Part shown: positions 38,188-50,152 of the stretch, one piece after another | How positions within the stretch are numbered: the stretch's first letter is position 1 | How the letters are laid out: every line of letters starts with the position of its first letter | Source: Lingula anatina | Taxonomy: Eukaryota > Brachiopoda > Lingulata > Lingulida > Lingulidae | DNA: 64,000 nucleotides | NCBI RefSeq assembly: GCF_001039355.2 | Contig: NW_019774602.1 | Coordinates: 386,256 to 450,255 of the forward strand | Direction: 5' to 3' | Notes under the pieces: model-generated | Databases searched by the model: none | Seen by the model: only the letters and a program-made list of their open reading frames with translations | Told to the model about the DNA's origin: nothing | Position numbers and translations under genes: made by a program

Positions 38188-41100
38188 ATTGCTGATGTTC
38201 GTGAAAGCAAACGTTCACGTATTTATATGTGTTTATATTTCACAAGTTAAGAGATATTTCTCGATTTTTTACGCATAAAATGTTGCAATGCTGTTTGACG
38301 AACAAGGCTAATCCTGCATCATTTCGTTTGAATTCTCTGTCCACTATATGCAAATTCCTCTTTTAATTACGCAGTATTACAAGGGTACGAATTCCATTGT
38401 ATTGAACACGACCTCTCGTTCCCTTTATATGTATCATTGTTCAGGAATCTCTGTGCATACTTTGATTATCGCCAATCGGAAACGATCCGGATTAACTGAA
38501 GTTCTGCAGACGATTGAATTACACTGTTAATTACTCGGTTAATTTACAAGCATGTTTGTATCTATTAATTACAAAAAGCCATGTTTAAGAGGTAAGGGTT
38601 TTGTTGATTTGTTCAGGTATTTGAACTTTTAGGCAACGAGAAATAGATAGCGAGGATTAGCTGCTTGAAAAGGTCGAAATATTAAAAGTGACGTTCTTAA
38701 GATTACACAGACCCATCTCTTGCTTTGAGAAAAAAGAAAGCAATAGTTTACAAACATTAATCCATTGCAAACAAATTCGTTTGTATATCGGTAATCCTGC
38801 GTAAAAATTCCACTCTGTCATCACCCGGAGCGTAGATCAGAGATCGTCTGCCATTCTAACACATCATTTTCGCTCTATTTTGCGTGTTAAACTTGTGGTG
38901 CTATTCGCGCCTTTTCACATTAAAGGGCTTTCGTCCAAGAAGAGACCCCCTTAATGGCTTTTATTTAACAAATAATACTATCTGCTTGACGTCTGCTGAA
39001 CGAGGGACTGATCTGCATACAATATACAACACTGATCCAATTTCAAACAGACGACTGAAACACAAGCAAATTTTAAAAACAAACCATACTAACGGGGAAT
39101 TTTTAACAGAGGACATTTCTGACGAAAACGTTGTGGCAGAAGTTCATAAAACCACTTACACCGCTGACAAAACTCATACAGCGCGTGGCCTTAGGGTCCC
39201 TCTTCAAAGAAAATCGATGTTTATTTTTTTCTTAAACAATATATTTCTTTAACGTTTCTGTGGCCTGTGTGGCACAGACCATGAATTCCAACATGCCAGC
39301 AACTACGAGTCCAGCGCAATAACCGTTCTAATCATGCATGTCGTGCCTATTGTTTGCCTACGCTCTAAATGCCTCATCTTCTAACTGAACGTGACGCGGC
39401 TATACACGGAGGCAGGGTACACCGACTTCTCTGTGTTCTCGTTGTGACGACAAGCGCCTTGACAGCCGGCTCGACCTCCTCCCTCGCGGTTGAGCCAACA
39501 CCCCCATTTGGAAGCTGCGCATCATTGATAAAGGGACGGCGCTAGGGTGCAGCGATGACAAGAGAGTGCACGAGCAGGAAATAATCAAGAGGGCAATTAA
39601 GAGCAATTTGCGGAAGCGATTCGGTTACCTGGCCCCAACCGCGGTGTTTTCATGGGGTTTGGTTCACAGGGAGTGCTGCGCATAATCAACACCGCTAAAA
39701 GTTCCAGAAATGGGAAATATTTGCAACTTGTGTAACCACGTTGGACCATGATGTTGTTTGCATAGTTGAATCAGTAACAGGCACAAAAACAGACTATTCC
39801 TCGGCTTGCCCACGTGATGCAGTTCAGATGGCATGCGCAACTAAAAGAACATCAGCGGCAGAAACCAGTGCACGAGAAACATTTTTCATTGACGGCCTCA
39901 GGAGGGGGTTCCAAGATTAGAGACGAGAAGAGAAGAAGAGACGAAAACGACTGAGCTACGCCTGATTAATGCATGTTCTTCTTACGCACGATGTAGATGA
40001 GGGAGCTTCTCCAGGCTACACCACCATAATCCATCTGATAGTGCGGTACTATGTTTATGACAGAACTGCCTGTTGTGGTTGCAAAGAACTTTAAGTGCAG
40101 GGTCAGACGACGAACTCTGGAGTTTCAGCATGCAGGCGTTATGCCCAATAATTATATTTTTAACAATACTGGGTCAGACAAGAATGAGGTAGGTTCCTCC
40201 ATCTTCTTTTACATTTTGCGCGCCAACAGCAATTTCTGCTTGTCTGCCAAATTACGGCGATACGCTAGATTAGACTTAGGTCTGGGCCAAAATGTTCTTA
40301 AAATGAGAAAATTTTGGAGCTATCATCACTTATCAGGGGTTAGCCATTAACCATGACTTTCGGCAAGACGATCAATAACACACCATAATTTGCTTCCCTT
40401 ACAGGCTTCGGGCACTTTGCTCTTCAAAATATCACCTCCCTTAGGAAACTTCTACTGCAACAACCCATCAGCTTCTGCATTCGCTATTAGATACGATTGC
40501 TGAATGCTATAAAAACGTGCCAATTACATAAAGTAACCCTTTACTTAGCAATTTAAGTTTTTTCCCTGAGTGGATCGAGAATATTTTCTAAATGCGAAAA
40601 ACAGAATGTGAAAGGGAAAATGCTTCTTACTAGAAATTGGGCGACCATGAGCGACAGCAACGTCGTCCATCAATGAGCCGAAGACGTGAGCATGTCGAAA
40701 TTTATGTTCAAAAATGACCCCAGGAGTGCCAGAAAACGTTCAGTATCCATGAACAAACGTAATAAATAGCGAACTTTATAGAAACAACTATCGTAAGTTC
40801 AGATACTATGTGCAAATATTTTGACAAGACCTCAGACTTGCTACGGGCGAACAGCATAGCAGAGGTTTTTCATTCACGTAGGGAAGAAGTACGGCAATAA
40901 TTATGGTGCAGAGTTACGGGAAGAAATTAAACCACGTGTTCTGGGAGGTAAAATTCTGTCGACGATATAAGAAAATGAAATATCAGCACTGTCACATAAA
41001 AATCAAATTCGCCGATTATCTAATTTTTCTATATCTTGGTAAAGATAAAATGTCCAGAGGATACAAATGATTAACGCTTATCACTTTGATATACACGTTT

Positions 41101-42757
41101 ATAGAAGCGCCACGTACTTTTACCTATTTTTTCTAAACATCATAGACGGTGAAGCGTATATTTAGTAAGTCTCATGGCCTCTGCCGAATGTTTTGAAGGC
41201 ACAGCACACTGAGATCGTCTTCAGAAGTGTAACAGGAATTATCTGACAAGATGGTTTTTACTGTAACTAGTCCCAAGTTTGCTTGAGGGGGTGTACTTTA
41301 CGTTAAGGTGCGGTACTGAGCAACTAGAAAACTTTATTTACTTTGGCATGTGCTCTTTTGACACCTTTTTGACATCCTTTTTTTCTGCAATTCCCAACAG
41401 CCACCTTCCAATATACCCTTAGCAGGAGGTCTCAGGATTTTTGGAAGCGATGAGAAAAATGTTTTTACGCTTATTTAATTGTCCAGGAAACGGTTTACTG
41501 ACTAAGAACGATTTTATTGTTATTTATGTTGCAAGGCTGAGTTTTCTCATTAGGCACTGAATAAAGATCTAGACCACCTTGTGATCTACGTCACTGAACG
41601 TAACTGCCTTGTAACATGTCAAGGGTGGTTTTCTATTAATTGGTCATTTTCTGAAGAGGTCAGCTGCATGTACTGCTATGGCCATTGCAGTTAACGTGTG
41701 ACTTCGGTACATATACATGCAGATAATATATTGCGGTAATTTATCCTTACTTCAGAGTTCCGCGAAGGGCACAGTAATTCATGCTTATGTACCTTTGCTT
41801 GAACTGGTGAAAGGAAGGAGAAATAAATCCAGCGTTTATGTCAGAATACCCCTCCAACAAGCCAGTTTGTCATGTAGGTTCGGTGTTCATTTCATATTTG
41901 GGATCAGCAGGTGCAAGACCAAGTATTCCAGACTTAGAGCACAACAATACAATATTCCCTTGCCAGAACGATCAACTTCTTTTTTTTTTTTTTTTTCGCG
42001 CGCGCGGTTTGCCAACGTTAACGTCACAACGTAAATTAATGGACAACAGTTATTCGTATTTTGGAGAACTATTCCCTTGATTACGTTAATGATATAAGTC
42101 ACGGGCTTAACAGGTGAGAAAACAATGTCAAGCACTTATAATCCCCCGTGTTACCTCTCCACCTCCCAAGTCTCTTTCTAGACGTATTAGCAACTACCAG
42201 GCAGGGGTTACTATGGTCTTGTTCTACCTCTGGTACAGTAGGCCGAACATATTGCCTAATTATGAAGACGCACAAAAACGGTCAAACCAAATACTAACAC
42301 AACTTGTTCTGTCAATCTGGGCTATGTCCGACTGAGATCACCACGGGTTTTCAGCCTTTCCGTGCCATGTGTTGAAGCAAAATTTTAAACGAGCCCGGCC
42401 CAAGGTTGCCTCCCGTTAAGTATTGGTGTAAAACCAACGGATGGCAACTGTTATAAGGTCAAATAAAGATAACTGCCTTTCGTTTTTATATTATTTTTGT
42501 TATCATTTAGTTGACAAATGAAAATGTGAGCTTTCGTGCTGCGTTCGATATCTGAATTACCGAAAACAAGAAACAACGTTAACTTCACTGCGCCGAGGTA
42601 GGACGAGGAGAATTCAGTTTGATAGAATAACAGAAACCTAAACGAGCACGCAAAACGAAAACTGTGTTGTCAAGTTTTTTTTATCTCACTTAAAAATAAC
42701 ATGCTTACTTGTCAGTTATGTTACAGTTCAGAGAACATTAATACACATATTGCTAAG

Positions 42758-43036
42758 TTACGCCTTATGGTACAAAAAACGTACCCCCATTACTTGAATA
42801 ACATTCGTCATTAAGTATATTTTCATGTTAAATTTAACTTCAACGCCCATCCCTGCAGCCCCGGTTGACCCCCCCTTGTAAAACAATGTGAGGTAGTAGG
42901 CCATAGCCTTTGCTCGGTAATCAATAGCAAATTGGATGTGATTCCCATAGCTTGGGGTCGGCGTGAAAAGCAACAGCATTACATAAGTGACAAGTAGCGG
43001 CTGAAATCTACACCATATTTCGCTGACAAATCGCAT
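42758..43036 (-). other. Open frame with signal-peptide-like N terminus, present in both alleles
   Basis: A true ATG start gives MRFVSEIWCRF then PLLVTYVMLLLFTPTPSYG, a plausible signal peptide, within a 92-residue frame. The second allele (50395-50673) encodes the same 92 residues and I see no nucleotide difference over the frame. No homology is recognised, no good splice donor is seen, and the residues after the signal have a mixed, non-domain-like character. It could be a chance frame in a low-diversity segment. Confidence 0.15.
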
Positions 43037-43861
43037 CGTGTTTGCCGTCTAATCACTGGAGAGCAGCGCGTTCTGATGCCCCTCAGTTGCTCAAGTGTTA
43101 AATGTTATGCTAAATATGATAAGACGTGGCATAGAGCTGGCGTTTTTTATGTTTTCTGAAGTTGCTTCTCGGTTTTACAGTGGCCGACCACAGCTCCGTT
43201 TACAGGTCTTTCTACATCATTTACCTTAGGCAATCTTTTTTATTACCAAACTCTAACTATTTAAGTCTGGAATAAATGGTAAACAAGAACTTGTTATATG
43301 ACCTTAAAATGCGCCGCTGGACCTGGTTTATACATGTACAATATTGAAAGGGCCAAGATAAGGACCTTCTTCATGAGGAAATACTATGTACTATGACTTA
43401 TAGATGGAAGTGCACACATGATAATAATAAAGCACAATACTAATGGTGTCATTATACTTTTAGACTTCTCCAATAACAATCAATTCCAATATCAACACTA
43501 AGCTAATGGTCACAATCAAACTGCACGGTGGATATTTCAAAGAAAAATTGTAATAACTAAAACAACTTTTTGTTAAATACCAACCTGAAGCTTTTTACAT
43601 GTACATGCCGCAAAATCTCTCCAAATATCGTTGAGTAAACTCTTTTACTTATCGACATATCGACACGCCCGGTGGTTCATTTTTAGGGACACTATATACA
43701 CGTAAGTGTGTTTAAGATTTATTCCAACGCTTGAACCCATGTAATGTAATAACCCTTCAAAAGACGTAAAAGAAGATATAAAGAAGACAAATATGTTATC
43801 GGCGAAAACAAACAATTTGAGTCACTGAAATAGCGATGCCAACAACAACAATAATAATACT

Positions 43862-43863
<2 letters not shown>

Positions 43864-43912
<49 letters not shown>

Positions 43913-43920
43913 TATTATTA
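43864..43920. repeat. (TAA)n microsatellite, allele 1
   Basis: About 16 TAA units ending in an inverted ATT segment; the allelic site near 51503-51543 has far fewer TAA units and more ATT. Confidence 0.9.
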
Positions 43921-44305
43921 TATGTAAAAGAAAATGTTACATGTTAAGAAATATAAGGATTTATTTAGCTCTATTTTGTTTGAAACCTCAATTTTTTTCA
44001 AAATAGTGTTTCAGATACATGCAATGCCCAGGCACAACACATCTACACAATTATAGTAAATACAGCGTTATTCCTATTCCTGTTTCTTTATTTTTCAGAA
44101 GATTAATAGCAATGTATAGCTATGGTACTGATTACTTATACTCACAACAAATGTCTTACAAACCATTGGAAGCATAGCAAAATAAGAATGAATTTGCCAT
44201 TTATCCATCATAATAATTTATTAACACTCAGTAAAGACTTTGGTACAGGTTGACTGTGGTCATAAAGCAAACTCTATACATTGCAACTTTCTGTTTTATT
44301 TTCAG

Positions 44306-44577
44306 TTCCATGCGCAATGATATTTTAAGAATTCCGATACCAACAGAGCCCGATGATCCCAAGTTGGACCCGAACGTCGTCTGTCGAACGTATCCGGACT
44401 TGACCCCGGAGCAGTTCGAAATGTGTCTCCAATACCCGGATGTAGCAGCGTCTGCCATCCAGGGGATCCAGATCGCCATGCATGAATGCCAACACCAGTT
44501 CATGGATCACCGGTGGAACTGCTCTTCGTTAGAAACTAAGAATAAAAACCCGCATTCTAGCCCGTTCTTATCAAGAG
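44306..44577 (+). CDS. Wnt10: Wnt10 exon 2, allele copy 1
   Basis: This 272 bp exon follows the acceptor TGTTTTATTTTCAG and ends AGAG|GTGAGT (phase 1). It encodes [19 protein letters not shown], then [56 protein letters not shown] and SPFLSRG. The [12 protein letters not shown] block and NCSSLETxNK are strongly diagnostic of Wnt10. Four cysteines match the first four of the family. The open frame upstream of the acceptor looks like a signal peptide, but it has no ATG and consists of the pyrimidine tract. Confidence 0.93.
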
Positions 44578-47500
44578 GTGAGTTTAGGCGCAATTCATTT
44601 ATGTCTTCCTTTTTCCATTGAAATAAATATTTTGCTATCAGTGAATGAGTTTCAGGCATTCGGGTGACATATATGAAAATCATATTCTGGCAAATAAATC
44701 GTAGAGGTACTCCATTACCAAAAGTTGATTGCTCTTCATCCCTATTTAAAACTGGAGATTGAACAATGCCATATGGGAATTTGGATTAGACCGTAATTTT
44801 CACAATTTGTTCCTAAAAGCACAACACAAACAACTTACAAAGGGTTGTCAAAACTAGTTAAAAAAACAATTCGATTGGCGATAGTACAACTCTTTAATCG
44901 AAGATGAAGAGCTGGAAAATATCTTAAGTCTGCAGAATCATACTCATATCTGCTGGTAATTTAGCTTCAAAATGTGTGCATGTACCTTCGAGGAATTGGT
45001 AGCGTCACGAACGTTACTTAGCCTAGGGGTGTCCAGCATTTCAAGGTAATAATCACTTTTACTAAATTCCACCTGGGCTATGTGATGAGATTCAGATTCC
45101 AGTCCTTAAGTCACATTATCCACTTTAAAACAATAACACCTAGTTTACAGAACCCTCTTCGGGTTCAAGTGGCTTCCATGTAAGAAGATCGTAATCAGGC
45201 AATCAGTTACAAAGAATGATATTTTTTCCATGTTTATCCCAAATAAATAACACAACATTCCACACGCAAAAGTGAGCACCACGACAGGTTCCACTTGTTA
45301 AGAGATTATTTTTTTTGTCGAAAGAATGAAGTTAATGAGGTGAGAGCAATGTTGAAAACTGGGCTGGCCTACTAGGAACGTCGCTAACAACTTATAGAAA
45401 TGTACTACCTATGCTTTCGTTTGGAAGTCCTCGTAGACAAGGAAAGCAATTATATGATGATATCTTTCAAAATTGCAAAGCAAGCAACGCCAACCTTGAA
45501 ATCGTATAATGCTATTTCATTGAAAAGTATTCGGCAAAATTTTATTATGAGAAACTTACAAATCCAAAAAAAAAAAGTAATAATAATAAATTTCAAATTA
45601 AAAGAATGTTTATTGTCTTCCTTTTTCAACTAGATAAGAGAGGACGAATAACCTTGACTTTCTCCTTCTTGTCCGACTTCAAGGATCAGAATTGCTGGCA
45701 CGACAGTATGCAGAGGCCCTTTAACCTGCCAGATTCTTTATATTTGTGTGACTTTTCCCCTTGTTCACATAATCCAGAGATTGGTTTGATAAGTCAAAGG
45801 AACAGTTTAACAAGGAAAACTGTTTTCCAATAACCTCCAGTTTAGATATGCTACCATTATAAGTGGTTTGTATATTCGAACGTCTGAGCCTCTGTGAAGT
45901 TTGCAAAGTGCCTGGGTTGAAAAAGTTTCAAACTTGATATTATATTGTTCTTAACAAACTCACTTCGTGGTCTTTAAGAATGTTGGAGAAAAGAATGCCC
46001 AAACAAGAAATTATGGGAAATGACGGCAGTAGATAATTGTTTTTCACTTAGCAGCGTGAAAATGATTATTGTAAGTACGTAGTAGGAAAGCTCAACGAGC
46101 TAGCTTTAATTTAAACCTCCCTGCCGCACAGAACTCTTTGCCTTCCTGGGCCTGCGATCCCGGGGCTATTGTTCGGATGTTGAATTCAATTTAGTTTTTC
46201 TTCCAAGGTATGAGGAAAAGACCCAGTTCATTTATCTTATTAATCAAAAAGAAACACAAGACGTTGACCATTTTGTCTACAGACAGGCCTGGTGAAGTTT
46301 GCAAAATGGAGACGTGTTTTCACAGTAGAGGCGATCCAGTTGTCAATGGAGCTTTTAAAAAGCAGACATATTACACATCAATTAGCTAGGAACTCTTTAA
46401 TATTTGTCCAGCTTTTTTCTTTTACGTCTGCTTTTCTTACCAAAATCATGGCAGACGTTCCCACCTTCAAATTGTTTTTGCTAGGCATGGTTTCTATTTT
46501 TTTATGACGTAACATTTTTGTTTAATAGTGTGATGAATTAAACGGTCTTGTTAAGTTTGTGCGACCTTGCATGGTACATGTATCGTAAAGAACATACGTA
46601 TTCTAAGCAATACGCCAGTGCAAGCAGATACCACAAAAACACGTTTGTGTTTTCGTCATATCATTTTAAAATTATGTTATACGGAATTCAAACCGACAGC
46701 GCAATTAAACTGATGTGATCCCTACAGTAAAAAACCCTCTTTATACCTCGAAGAATATATAACTGAGATTGGAAAGAACAATCTAGAACATACATGTAAA
46801 GGCACTGGCTGTTCTTGTGCTGGTCTACCGAGATAGTAGCTGTCTCTTATGTATTGTAAAAGGACAAAAACACAGGATTCAGGCTAACTCAGAAAAAATA
46901 CAGTTTTGCCTCATCGCCGTGTTGTAGATGCTAGCAACTGGACAGAATATGGTTTTTTGTACAGCAGTACATGTAGGTTTATAGACACAGCCCGAAATTC
47001 ATCGAGTTTGTTCATATTTGTTACAAGTATTTAACTTTTTCATCTCTGTAATGCCAGTTTTAAGTTTTTTAAGACAGTTTTAGAAAGACTACTTCCTTAA
47101 CTGGTACTTTTATGTTTGTTTCTTAGTTTTAGAAGGACATATTGCTTTTTTGTCGATATATTGGTATTTTGTGTGTTTAGTGGTAGGTTTTGGATGTTGT
47201 TCTTAAGCAGTCATAACAATTCCAGAGTTAAGCAGAAAGAAAACATTTCTCAATTTGTATCAAGGTCCAAAAGGACCACCTCCTAAAGATGGAATTGTTT
47301 GTAAATAACTAACCAATCACACATTGGGTTTCAAGTCTTGCCGGTACATGTACCTGCTTGCGCTTCTTTTTTTAATTCATTATTGGTCAATTTCCGAATT
47401 TGCAAAAACAAAACACAATTTATTTATACAAGAAAGCATTGTAAGCAACCGACGTTGAGAATGAACTTGAACGGAATACGGTATAAATGGATAAAACGAC

Positions 47501-47538
<38 letters not shown>

Positions 47539-48652
47539 AGGTTTTAATAAACTAGTATGTGTGTCCCCTAAATGACACCGGAGTGGTATTATCAAATTAA
47601 TTTAAAGATTAGAGAGGTACGTGATTGAACGCAAACAGAAGTTTTTCGTTTCCGAACTTTAACCCTACCCTGGCCACACAGTATGTGAATTTCTCTGCAG
47701 CCTGGTAGACTTCAATAGCACGGTCCTCCCCTCACCAGAACCAATTCAAGGTATCACGAACCCTGTAACAAGCTGCAATTCAGAAACGCCTTTACAGCGG
47801 CGCCAGTACTTTTTGCTGTTTCTCCCCTTGATAATTTGCCATTTGTATGTGTTTGCAAGTTGAAGACAGTAAATCGTTTTGATGGCGTATGGTTACAATT
47901 GTGCCTGCGTTTCATGAACGCAAGGTTAAGCAAAAAGGATGGTTTACCGCCAACGTTTTTTTTTTTCCATTTAATTTGGTTGACCAACAAACAGAATGGA
48001 CTTGCTATATAAATCTACTAAATGTTTTGCATTATTCAGCCTCGTACTTGGCCAACGAAAAGCTTGAGTACTGGAGAACATAAATGCCCAGAAAACTCGG
48101 TAAACGACCTTAGTTTCGGAGAAAGGCAAAGTAATTTGTGGCGCTTGCCCCTGGCATTATTCTGAGTAGTTCAAGGCAAGAAAAAACAGGCTAAGTTCAG
48201 GTGACTCGCGATAAAACACAATACAAGACTCCATAGAAATCACCCAAAGCAGTAACGATCTTAATGTGCTCTCTTTAGCTTAAGTGCAGTGCTTGAACCG
48301 GTCACTGCCCTCCGAAAAGTGTGCAGTTCATTCTCCGTTCATTCGACTGTTTGATTTATTTGCAGTATTTTTCCACAAAAATAAATATATTCTCAAGAAA
48401 TGTCGACGGTACTTTGACATATTTTTAAAAATTGCGCTTACTCAGTGATATGTTCATGACATAATCCCTGTCTATAGGTTCTCGCATAAATCTGACAGAG
48501 GATTTTTGGTTTAGACGTCTGATAATTCTGATATTCACAGAACTCGGTGAATGCTAGAACTGTTCTGCCTATTTGTCTAAACTTTCTCTGCCCCTCTCTC
48601 TCTCTCTCCTTCCCTCCCTCCCTCTCTCTCCCTCCCTCCCTCTCTCTTTTTC

Positions 48653-48698
<46 letters not shown>

Positions 48699-48749
48699 TC
48701 TCTCACAAATGCGCGTGCGGTCACACATACGCAATCCCACAAACACACT

Positions 48750-48820
<71 letters not shown>

Positions 48821-49874
48821 AAATTTCACCAAATGGTAGACAAAGAAAAGAGTAGATTCCGATATCTGGGTTTGGAAACGACTTTCGACAAGGGAGATTT
48901 GTTAAAGTCATCGGCGAATCATTTTCATTATCTAACATCCTATTTATGGCAGCGAGGATGGGTCTTTAATTGACTCAAGATTCCACGTTTAATGAACTGG
49001 CGATTTTAAAGGGGAGTCGCGTCCATTTTCCATGGCGAATCGGCTACTTCCGTGGCGCTTGCCCCTAATTATCGTCAAACGTTGTAAATATCAAGAACAT
49101 ACGATGAACCGGTGTTTAGCATTTCCAGAATATTGGAAGGGGTAGCTAATTCAAAACATGAAAAACATAGAATGTTATTCTAGAGAATTGCCCCAACAGC
49201 TATTACAATTTTGTTCAGGTCGCCATATTTGATTTGAACGAGCTAATAACAAGGGCAACACGACAGAAACAAGAAAATGCCATCCCCTTTTTGATAATTT
49301 TACAAATGCGTGATCTGATCAAAAACATTTAAATATGATGAATGAAAATAGACATTTTGGTCTGCGATCAAAAGAAAGCGAAATAGGGGACAAATGGAAA
49401 ATTAAGTCATGCGTGCCGTTACAAATAAGAAATATTGATTTAACAACAGGCTACAGAAAACTTTGCCAAAACTTAATTCTACATTCAATAGCGTTGTGTG
49501 AAAATTCTAAAATATAAAGTCACTGAGAGTGTTTTTTTTCTGATGATTACCAAATGAATCTCGAATACTGTTTTTTTTTTCGAAATTACGTTTATGTCGT
49601 CGTCAATTTCCTGTGTTATCATTCTAAACACAACATTCATTTTAATGGTAGTCCTATTTCAATAAGTGTTCTTAACTGGTAAAATACTCCGTTGGTGTAT
49701 TTTATTTTAAAACGTTTTCCCATGGACGAAAAGGAACATATTTTTGGTTTAATTAAATCTTTTGCCTCTTTAGATATTGATCTGAGCTACAAAATAACTT
49801 ATTGATTAATAGTTAATATAACTTTTTCACCTTTGTTTCAATCCATTGTTTCTGTTTTATATTCTTTGTAGCAG
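44578..49874 (+). other. Wnt10 intron 2, allele copy 1
   Basis: GT-AG intron of 5.3 kb. It contains a poly-T tract (47504-47537) and the compound CT/CA/GA repeat at 48593-48818. Apparent open frames (for example 45400-45833) are broken or joined differently in the other allele. Confidence 0.8.
48593..48818. repeat. Compound (CT)n-(CA)n-(GA)n repeat, allele 1
   Basis: A 110 bp CT/CCCT tract, a short spacer, (CA)n at about 48752-48780 and (GA)n at 48783-48818. CT and GA arms are mutually complementary. Confidence 0.95.
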
Positions 49875-50152
49875 GATTCCGAGAGACCGCTTTTGCCTAT
49901 GCTATCTCTGCAGCGGGGGTGACCGCACAAGTTGCAAAAGCATGTGCCATGGGGAAACTAGTATCCTGTGGATGCGACAGTAGAATCCAAGGAAAAATAA
50001 ACCCTACAACCAAAAAATGGGATTGGGGAGGATGCAGTCATAACGTCAATTTTGGAGAAAGTTTCACAGAAAAGTTTCTGGATTTCAAGGACATTGTTCA
50101 TTCCGACATCCGGGCCCAAATAAATTTACACAACAATAGGGCCGGGAGACTG
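49875..50152 (+). CDS. Wnt10: Wnt10 exon 3, allele copy 1
   Basis: This 278 bp exon starts after TTTGTAGCAG and ends CTG|GTAAGT (phase 0). It encodes GFRETAFAYAISAAGVTAQV, KACAMGKLVSCGCDS, KKWDWGGCSHNVNFGESF, EKFLDFKDIVHSDIRAQ and ends LHNNRAGRL. The FAYAIxAAGV start and CGCDS follow Wnt10, and the ALGKL-like segment is present as AMGKL. The insert between the CGC and WGGC motifs is much shorter than in vertebrate WNT10A/B. The exon ends about 220 bp before the N at 50372, so it is the last coding sequence of its contig. Confidence 0.93.

Larger units (their letters stand above)
31763..44305. other. Head-to-head Wnt6/Wnt10 spacer
   Basis: 12.5 kb between the Wnt6 start codon and the first recognised Wnt10 exon. 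It should contain the Wnt6 promoter, probably the Wnt10 promoter and its missing first exon, and shared enhancers. Visible repeats are (GAAA)n at 32943-32974, a purine-rich tract at 33320-33376, poly-A at 33942-33962, (AC)n at 35908-35938, (GA)n at 38131-38185 and (TAA)n at 43864-43920. I found no exon that I can support, although one minus-strand frame (42758-43036) has a signal-peptide-like start. Confidence 0.65.

Noticed and set aside
39400-39606. Minus-strand frame resembling a prohormone (hydrophobic start, several dibasic sites)
   Set aside because: It begins at TTG with no upstream in-frame ATG before a stop, and no acceptor supplies one.
44250-44310. Signal-peptide-like hydrophobic frame directly before Wnt10 exon 2
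   Set aside because: There is no ATG (the frame opens at TTG after a TAA). The hydrophobic residues come from the pyrimidine tract of the acceptor, and the other allele carries amino-acid changes in it, as expected of intron.
45400-45833. Open frames in Wnt10 intron 2, fused into a 143-residue frame at 53035-53466 in the other allele
   Set aside because: The two alleles differ by two bases in an A-run that shifts the frame, so the frame is not under coding constraint.
48438-48938. Long frames of Arg/Glu or Ser/Leu repeats
   Set aside because: They are translations of the CT/GA and CA microsatellites.
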